This document shows positions 5,915 to 10,152 of a stretch of DNA of 10,152 bases, piece after piece. Position 1 is the stretch's first letter. Each line of letters begins with the position of its first letter. The notes under the pieces were generated by a model. The model saw only the letters and a list, made by a program, of their open reading frames with translations, searched no databases and was not told where the DNA came from. Origin of the DNA: CAZFAP01 sp964516325 (lineage in GTDB: Bacteria > Auribacterota > JABMQX01); contig CAZFAP010000178.1 in NCBI GenBank assembly GCA_964516325.1, positions 1-10,152 on the forward strand, written 5' to 3'. The position numbers and the translations under genes were made by a program.

Positions 5915-6424
5915 TTGGCTCTCGATGTCTCGACGATTTCGATAAACGAAGTTATCGGCATAGCTATCCGCCTGGAGGAAGATGGCATCGAATTCTACAA
6001 GGCAGCGAGCGAAAAGGCTCACTCCAAGCATCTGCGAGAGGTTCTGAACACGCTTGCCGACCACGAACTCGAGCACAAGATGATTTTCCAGGGAATGGCA
6101 CGCGGCATGGGAATCAACCTCGTCACGCACGGCGCCTCCTGCAGAATCTCTCCCCAGAGCATGGAGTCGCTAATTGAGGCTGGGATTTTTGCCCCTCCCG
6201 AAGAAAGGGATTCAGCGATAGCTTCCTTGCATAGCCCCGCGCAGGCGCTCCGTTTTGCGATTAAGGTCGAGAACGGCTCTGTCATCTTCTACCAATCGGC
6301 GGCGCGGGCTGCGAAGTCCGACGCTGTTCGTGACACCTTCAATCGAATCCTCGCCCAGGAGCGCCAGCACGTCCGCCTCCTGACCGCCGAGCTGAAGGCA
6401 CTGAAGGCAAGCTCGGAGAGCTGA
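5915..6424 (+). CDS. Rubrerythrin-like diiron ferritin-family protein
   Basis: This 169-residue four-helix protein lacks a rubredoxin domain. All ferritin-like diiron ligands are visible: E22 in helix 1, E51 with H54 (ELEH), E119 in helix 3 and E149 with H152 (ERQH). Paired repeats EFY and VIFY follow the first-helix glutamates, as in rubrerythrins. Such proteins usually scavenge peroxide or oxygen in anaerobes; that is inference here. The start is a TTG at 5915, supported by GGGAGGA (5903-5909) 5 nt upstream; no in-frame ATG competes. It follows amrS by 58 nt, and a GC hairpin begins 3 nt after its stop. Confidence 0.88.
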   Translation: MALDVSTISINEVIGIAIRLEEDGIEFYKAASEKAHSKHLREVLNTLADHELEHKMIFQGMARGMGINLVTHGASCRISPQSMESLIEAGIFAPPEERDSAIASLHSPAQALRFAIKVENGSVIFYQSAARAAKSDAVRDTFNRILAQERQHVRLLTAELKALKASSES

Positions 6425-6426
6425 GA

Positions 6427-6440
6427 CCGGGCGCGCCCGG
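6427..6440 (+). terminator. GC palindrome ending the amrS transcript
   Basis: The perfect 14-bp palindrome CCGGGCGCGCCCGG starts 3 nt after the stop of the ferritin-like gene and folds as CCGGG-CGCG-CCCGG. It is followed by CTTCTTG, only a weak T tract. The position fits an intrinsic or Rho-aided terminator. Confidence 0.45.
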
Positions 6441-6614
6441 CTTCTTGACCAATGGATTCATCCGTCCATCCAGCAGAATACGGGCACCCCCCGGGAACTC
6501 GCCGTTGCAGTTCCGCTGGCGTCGAGCAGGAAGCAAGGAACCGCTCACACCGGCGAATTGTTCAGAAAAGCAGTGGAATCTTGTTTCGCCGTTCCGGAAG
6601 TCGCCTTTTTCTCT

Positions 6615-6620
6615 TATAAT
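6615..6620 (+). promoter_or_regulatory. Perfect -10 box TATAAT upstream of the DUF362 gene
   Basis: TATAAT sits after a pyrimidine-rich stretch (CTTTTTCTCT). No good -35 lies at 16-18 nt; the best, TTCCGG at 6592-6597, matches only two bases, so an activator or an alternative factor may be needed. The resulting leader would be about 170 nt. Confidence 0.4.
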
Positions 6621-6796
6621 TGAAACACTGGCCCTGGGCGGACCTGCATCACTGCTCCGTGCGCCTGGGAAGTCAACATCGTGAATCCCGAGCCGCAATC
6701 ACGCGGCGTAAACCCCGCGTCCGTTCCGGACGTTAAAGACACCGGTCGTTGGTCAGTATCTGAGGCAGACACACGATTAGCCATAAAGGAGGTTGC

Positions 6797-7744
6797 ATGA
6801 GAAAAGTCACCCGCAGAGAGTTTTTTGGAAGGTGTGCTGGAATCGCCGTCGGTTCCCTGGCTGTCCCCCAACTTATCCGAACAGCGTGGACCGAAGCAGC
6901 CCCTTCGATCTCCACCGTCCCCGACATTTTTGTAGTCAAAAACGGCTCCCCCGCAGAAATGGTCCGAAAGGTGATTGACCGTTTCGGGGGAATCGGAGCG
7001 CTTGTGAAAAAGGGCTCCAAGGTCGTCCTGAAGCCGAATATGACCTGGGAGCTTGCCCCGGCTCAGTCCGGCAACACCCATCCCGAAATCTGCAAGGTTC
7101 TCGCCGAAATGGTCATGAAAGCCGAGCCAAGAGAAGTCATCGCCCTCGATAATCCTCTCCGCAAGAACGCCTTCGAGGTGTCGGGATGCAAAGCTGCGCT
7201 CGAGGAAGTTCCGGGCGTAAAGGTCCTGAAGACCGACGAGGAGAAGTACTACAAGATGGTCGAGATCCCGAAGGCAAAGAAAATTGGTCACCCCATTTTC
7301 GTCGCCAAAGATATTCTCGACGCCGACGCCATCATCAACATCCCCAATGCAAAGACTCACGGCTCAACCATTGTTACCTTCGGGATGAAGAACTGGATGG
7401 GGATCGTCCACGACCGCGGGTACTTCCACAGCCAGGGGCTCTGGGAGTGCATTGCCGAGATTTCGTCGGCTGTGAAGCCTACGCTGGTCATCGTTGACGC
7501 CACTCGCATAACTCTATATGGCGGACCGAACAACTCCAACCCGGCTGCCACCCGCAGCCTCAACATGCTCATCGCCGGCAAGGACCAGGTTGCCGTGGAC
7601 GCCTACTGCGTGGGCATCGCGGACTGGCAGAACCGAAAGTGGAAGCCGCAAGATATACCGCACATCCGCTACGCCGCAGAACTTGGCGTCGGACGCATGG
7701 ACGTTGAGAAGCTGAATGTGGAACTCGTTGACATGAAAGCCTGA
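6797..7744 (+). CDS. Tat-exported DUF362 domain protein
   Basis: This protein of 315 residues has an N-terminal twin-arginine signal TRREFFGR (5-12), a hydrophobic stretch (about 13-27) and a possible AxA cleavage region near 33-36. Export of a folded, possibly cofactor-bearing protein is therefore likely. The DUF362 domain follows: KVVLKPNM (75-82), NIPNAKTH (181-188), KNWMG (198-202) and KDQVAVDAY (262-270). There is no ferredoxin domain, unlike some family members, and the function of the family is unknown. The ATG is preceded by AAAGGAGGT (6785-6793), an excellent SD. It is monocistronic, with its own leader and a strong terminator downstream. The nearby amrS gene is on the same strand but separated by a hairpin. 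Confidence 0.9.
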   Translation: MRKVTRREFFGRCAGIAVGSLAVPQLIRTAWTEAAPSISTVPDIFVVKNGSPAEMVRKVIDRFGGIGALVKKGSKVVLKPNMTWELAPAQSGNTHPEICKVLAEMVMKAEPREVIALDNPLRKNAFEVSGCKAALEEVPGVKVLKTDEEKYYKMVEIPKAKKIGHPIFVAKDILDADAIINIPNAKTHGSTIVTFGMKNWMGIVHDRGYFHSQGLWECIAEISSAVKPTLVIVDATRITLYGGPNNSNPAATRSLNMLIAGKDQVAVDAYCVGIADWQNRKWKPQDIPHIRYAAELGVGRMDVEKLNVELVDMKA

Positions 7745-7760
7745 ACCGCTATTGACGAAT

Positions 7761-7775
7761 CCTGAGCAGTTCAGG
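7761..7775 (+). repeat. Small hairpin CCTGA/TCAGG
   Basis: A 5-bp stem with the loop GCAGT lies 16 nt after the DUF362 stop and just before the main terminator. It may assist termination or protect the 3' end. Confidence 0.3.
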
Positions 7776-7783
7776 GAAGGTGC

Positions 7784-7833
7784 AGAGGGCCGGCGCGCAA
7801 CTCAACATGAGCGTGCCGGCCTCTTCATTTTTT
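7784..7833 (+). terminator. Intrinsic terminator of the DUF362 gene
   Basis: AGAGGGCCGGCGCGC (7784-7798) pairs with GCGTGCCGGCCTCT (7811-7824) with one bulged G and one G-T pair, leaving a 12-nt loop. A T6 tract (7828-7833) follows. The stem lies between two convergent genes, and the thioesterase stop is just inside its far edge. In the other direction it has no T tract, but it could still stop minus-strand transcription. Confidence 0.85.
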
Positions 7834-8208
7834 GCTCGTTGTGGGGACGGAAAAAGAGGCTTGTGCCTCGGCGACGATTCTTCCGTCTTCTTCCTTCACC
7901 ACCGCGCTGCCGAAGTGGAAATTCCCACGGTTGGACTCGATTTTCGAGTCGCAGATAAGCGTCTTGCCGCTGCTGGGGGATTTGAATTTCAGTTCGATCT
8001 TTGCGGTCAAAAACTCGCCATGCCCCAGAAGAGAGACCAGAGCCACCGCCATCGCCGCGTCCGCCAGGGAAGCAATCGCCCCCCCGTGAACGAACCCATT
8101 TGGGTTGGTCAGTTCCTTTCGGAAAGGCAAGACTAATCTGGCAGTGCCATCTCTCTTGGAAACCTCCTCAATGTGCAGAAACTCGAAGTATGGACATGGA
8201 TTCTTCAT
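7825..8208 (-). CDS. PaaI-type hotdog thioesterase
   Basis: This is a 127-residue single-domain hotdog protein of usual PaaI/YbgC-like length. The signature NPNGFVHGGAIASLAD (35-50) contains the family HGG turn and D50, the expected catalytic acid, with N37 nearby. Members hydrolyse acyl-CoA thioesters, mostly aromatic or medium-chain; the substrate here is unknown. I chose ATG 8208, with GGAG 10 nt upstream; a TTG at 8217 would add three residues. It follows lysK on the same strand after 97 nt and is probably co-transcribed with it, a link without obvious functional sense. Confidence 0.88.
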   Translation of the reverse strand: MKNPCPYFEFLHIEEVSKRDGTARLVLPFRKELTNPNGFVHGGAIASLADAAMAVALVSLLGHGEFLTAKIELKFKSPSSGKTLICDSKIESNRGNFHFGSAVVKEEDGRIVAEAQASFSVPTTSKK

Positions 8209-8305
8209 TCCCAGCAATCTCCGAACTCACGAATTGCCCCCCCTGAAGGACATGTGGCAAGGATTCCATAGCGCTGGCCCATTCGCTGCTTCCGGGGCAC
8301 CACGA

Positions 8306-9805
8306 TCAGCCAGCCGCTTCCTTGAACCTCTTCTTCAAAAATCCAGTATCGAGGGCGGACAGAAACCATCCCGCCCGCGGTCCGCTCGGCTTGCCCAGCA
8401 AGGCAAGATACACTGCCTCGAAGACCTGCTTGGGCTGGAGCCCGAGCTGTTCCCTGATCGCATATAACAGTTGATGAATCTCATCTGCCGACATAGTCGC
8501 GGTCAGCCTTTCAGCGAGCGCCGCGAGCGCCTTCTTCTGCCCCTCTGACAAGTTTTTCGCTTCAGCGGGAAGCTCACTTTGAAGCTCGAACTTGGCCTCC
8601 TCCGGCGCGAACTTCTCCAGCCACCTCCTCGCGTACCCGGCCCTGGCCAGAATCTCTTCTCTTCGCGTTACGTTGTACCCGCTTCTTTCCAGCGCCTTCA
8701 AGATTTCCTCCGGGTCATTCCGAGCCATCTGCACGACGCTTACGAGGTGGCGGTACGGAACCTCAACCGTCGGCGTTTCCCCGATCGCCGAGAACTGAAG
8801 CGACCTTTTCTCTTCCTCATCCGAGGCCGCTTTGTCGTACTCGTCTATCAGCCGAAGCATCGGCTGCCCCGGATCGAAAACTATGGACTTCCTCGGCGGC
8901 GTCCGGAGAATGAAATACCGCAGAATGTCCGGCGGAACTACCTCGAGCATCTGGCTTATCGTCAACACATTTCCCTTGCTCGAGGACATGTCCCCCATTC
9001 CTTTCAGGCTGATCCACTCGTAAATCACGTTGTCCGGCGCCGGAAAACCAAAAACCTCCTCTGATATTCTCTTGCCCGTCGCGAAGGAACCTCCTCGGCT
9101 CGCATGGTCTTTCCCGAAAGGCTCATAAGTTACCCTCAGCATGCTCCAGCGAGCTGGCCAGTCCACTCGCCAGACGAGTTTACCGCCGCCCGCCAGCGGC
9201 GCCCTTCCCTTGTCGCCACATTTGCACTCGTAGTCCACCGTCGCGGCTCTGGCGTCAAATCCTCTCACCACCGTCGAGTTGATTCGCTCGCACTGGTTGC
9301 AGCGCGGCATGAACGGCGACCATTCCGGCGGGGTCTCCTTCCCCGTCTCCTCGTCTATGATGCGGGCAATGCGGTCTCTCTCCTCCAGCGCCTTGATTGT
9401 CGTCTCTAAGTATCTTCCATCCTCGTAGAGGTCGTGCGCACGCAGCGTCTCCGCGGCGATACCCAGCTCGACCAGAGACTCAAGGAATGGCGCCAGGAAA
9501 TGCTCTGCATAGCTCGGATGCTTCCCGCACGGGCAGGGAATTTCGCTCAACGGCTTCCCGACGTGCGCCGCGTACGATTGATCGAGGAAGGGATAGACCC
9601 GCCTTAACGGGTCCATCGAGTCCGCCGCGTAAAAGAATTTGGCGTCTCTTCCCCTGTCTCGAATCGCGCGATAGACAACGTCGGCAGTAATCATCTCCCT
9701 GAGATTCCCGATGTGAATCTCTCCGGAAGGGCTTATCCCCGTGCACACGACGATTTCCCGCCCGCTTGCAATTACCCTTTCTGCAACTTCATCCGCCCAA
9801 TGCAT
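8306..9805 (-). CDS. lysK: Class I lysyl-tRNA synthetase
   Basis: This enzyme of 499 residues charges tRNA-Lys in the cytosol. The Rossmann catalytic domain shows the class I motifs HIGN (31-34) and MSSSKG (273-278, KMSKS equivalent). A zinc-ribbon insertion has CNQC (169-172) and CKC (194-196). The C-terminal part forms the helical anticodon-binding region typical of LysK. Length and motif order match archaeal-type class I LysRS, which also occurs in spirochaetes, alphaproteobacteria and many uncultured bacterial lineages; it replaces the class II LysS of most bacteria. The ATG at 9805 has an AGGA SD 10 nt upstream. I found no convincing promoter; an 11-bp inverted repeat lies in the leader. 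Confidence 0.97.
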   Translation of the reverse strand: MHWADEVAERVIASGREIVVCTGISPSGEIHIGNLREMITADVVYRAIRDRGRDAKFFYAADSMDPLRRVYPFLDQSYAAHVGKPLSEIPCPCGKHPSYAEHFLAPFLESLVELGIAAETLRAHDLYEDGRYLETTIKALEERDRIARIIDEETGKETPPEWSPFMPRCNQCERINSTVVRGFDARAATVDYECKCGDKGRAPLAGGGKLVWRVDWPARWSMLRVTYEPFGKDHASRGGSFATGKRISEEVFGFPAPDNVIYEWISLKGMGDMSSSKGNVLTISQMLEVVPPDILRYFILRTPPRKSIVFDPGQPMLRLIDEYDKAASDEEEKRSLQFSAIGETPTVEVPYRHLVSVVQMARNDPEEILKALERSGYNVTRREEILARAGYARRWLEKFAPEEAKFELQSELPAEAKNLSEGQKKALAALAERLTATMSADEIHQLLYAIREQLGLQPKQVFEAVYLALLGKPSGPRAGWFLSALDTGFLKKRFKEAAG

Positions 9806-9855
9806 TGAATTGTGTTCCTTTAGAAGCCTACAGTCTTGGCGTAGCCGGTCTTATC

Positions 9856-9970
9856 CCATGGGGGCAACCCGATTTGACCGGCGCGATAAACGCAATAGTG
9901 ACATGGGCGTACCGTTCTACCCGAGAGTCCTGTGCGGAAGGCGATCTTGAAGTACACCCTGCCCCCATGG
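9856..9970. repeat. 11-bp inverted repeat in the lysK leader
   Basis: CCATGGGGGCA (9856-9866) and TGCCCCCATGG (9960-9970) are perfect inverted copies 93 nt apart. On the minus strand the downstream arm ends about 50 nt before the lysK ATG. It could be the closing stem of a leader RNA or the ends of a small repeat element. No T tract follows. Confidence 0.45.
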
Positions 9971-10131
9971 ATTCCGGAATTGTCGCCGCGTGTGCCCATC
10001 CAAACCGGTGCGCAAGCGGTGTGTGAGCCAATCGCCCAAACGTCCGGGGTGTCTCACAATAGAGCCTGCGTAGGTTGCACAATAAGGTCGCGCAGGGGCA
10101 CCCTCCGTGGCAGTTGCCGCAGAACCGCATT

Positions 10132-10149
10132 GCGCTCGGTAGCGAGCGC
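10132..10149. repeat. 7-bp hairpin at the right edge
   Basis: GCGCTCG (10132-10138) and CGAGCGC (10143-10149) form a perfect stem with the loop GTAG. The window ends three bases later, so its context is not visible. Confidence 0.4.
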
Positions 10150-10152
10150 CTC

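Larger units (their letters stand above)
6425..6796 (+). other. Non-coding region before the DUF362 gene
   Basis: These 372 nt contain the terminator hairpin, a perfect TATAAT and a leader with two hairpins. Stem GCCGC/GCGGC has the loop AATCAC (6692-6707), and stem CGTCCG/CGGACG has the loop TTC (6718-6732). A scan for a cobalamin riboswitch gave only partial resemblance. I see no gene. Confidence 0.5.
9806..10152. other. Non-coding region upstream of lysK
   Basis: I see no credible gene in these 347 nt. A cysteine/histidine-rich minus-strand frame (9828-10130) has no recognised domain and overlaps the inverted repeat. The stretch holds the 11-bp inverted repeat (9856-9970), a hairpin at the right edge (10132-10149) and a segment similar to part of the left flank. 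Confidence 0.5.

Noticed and set aside
5041..5988. Long minus-strand open frame of 315 codons opposite amrS
   Set aside because: Shadow of a conserved radical SAM gene; no recognised motif and no SD.
6640..6716. Cobalamin riboswitch-like pieces (CACTG, GGGAAG, GTGAATCC, GCCGC)
   Set aside because: The pieces occur out of the consensus order, the GGTG block is incomplete and there is no proper AGTCAGGAGACC-type box downstream.
9828..10130. 100-aa minus-strand ORF rich in Cys and His
   Set aside because: No domain, overlaps the inverted repeat and the lysK leader, and looks like translated repeat DNA.

Overview
The window looks like part of a bacterial chromosome from an uncultured, probably anaerobic lineage. 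It has fairly high GC, Shine-Dalgarno (SD) sequences before almost every gene, frequent TTG and GTG starts and sigma70-like promoter elements. The content points to anaerobic metabolism: the DUF39/NIL-ferredoxin/UPF0280 homocysteine set known from methanogens and anaerobic bacteria, a radical SAM AmrS protein, a rubrerythrin-like diiron protein and a class I lysyl-tRNA synthetase. I cannot name the phylum from the sequence. No phage, insertion sequence, CRISPR array, tRNA or rRNA was found.

Layout. Positions 1-793 hold no convincing normal-sized gene; they contain several GC-rich hairpins, a 13-bp inverted repeat ending in a minus-strand T8 tract, degenerate ATCCTGT repeats and one candidate 20-codon hydrophobic ORF. 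Positions 794-3466 (minus strand) are a three-gene sulfur-assimilation operon read right to left: DUF39 protein, NIL-domain 2x[4Fe-4S] ferredoxin, UPF0280 protein. It has a TTGACA promoter and a leader of about 190 nt that encodes a 14-aa peptide behind the strongest SD of the window. Positions 3532-4470 (minus strand) encode an eIF2B-alpha/ribose-1,5-bisphosphate isomerase-like protein. Positions 4477-4848 are a divergent promoter region. Positions 4849-6424 (plus strand) hold amrS followed by a ferritin-like gene, closed by a GC hairpin. Positions 6425-6796 are a non-coding leader with a perfect TATAAT, followed by a Tat-exported DUF362 protein (6797-7744). A strong terminator (7784-7833) separates it from the convergent pair lysK then a PaaI-type thioesterase (9805 to 7825, minus strand). 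Positions 9806-10152 are non-coding with an 11-bp inverted repeat and resemble part of the left flank.

How it works together. In the left operon the DUF39 protein and the ferredoxin would make homocysteine from aspartate semialdehyde and sulfide, and the UPF0280 protein would help at low sulfide. The central amrS/ferritin-like pair combines an oxygen-sensitive radical SAM enzyme with a putative peroxide- or oxygen-scavenging diiron protein. lysK is housekeeping. The most interesting items are the leader peptide ahead of the homocysteine operon, the IF2B-family protein with Ser at the expected catalytic Cys position, the orphan amrS, and the two similar hairpin-rich flanks.
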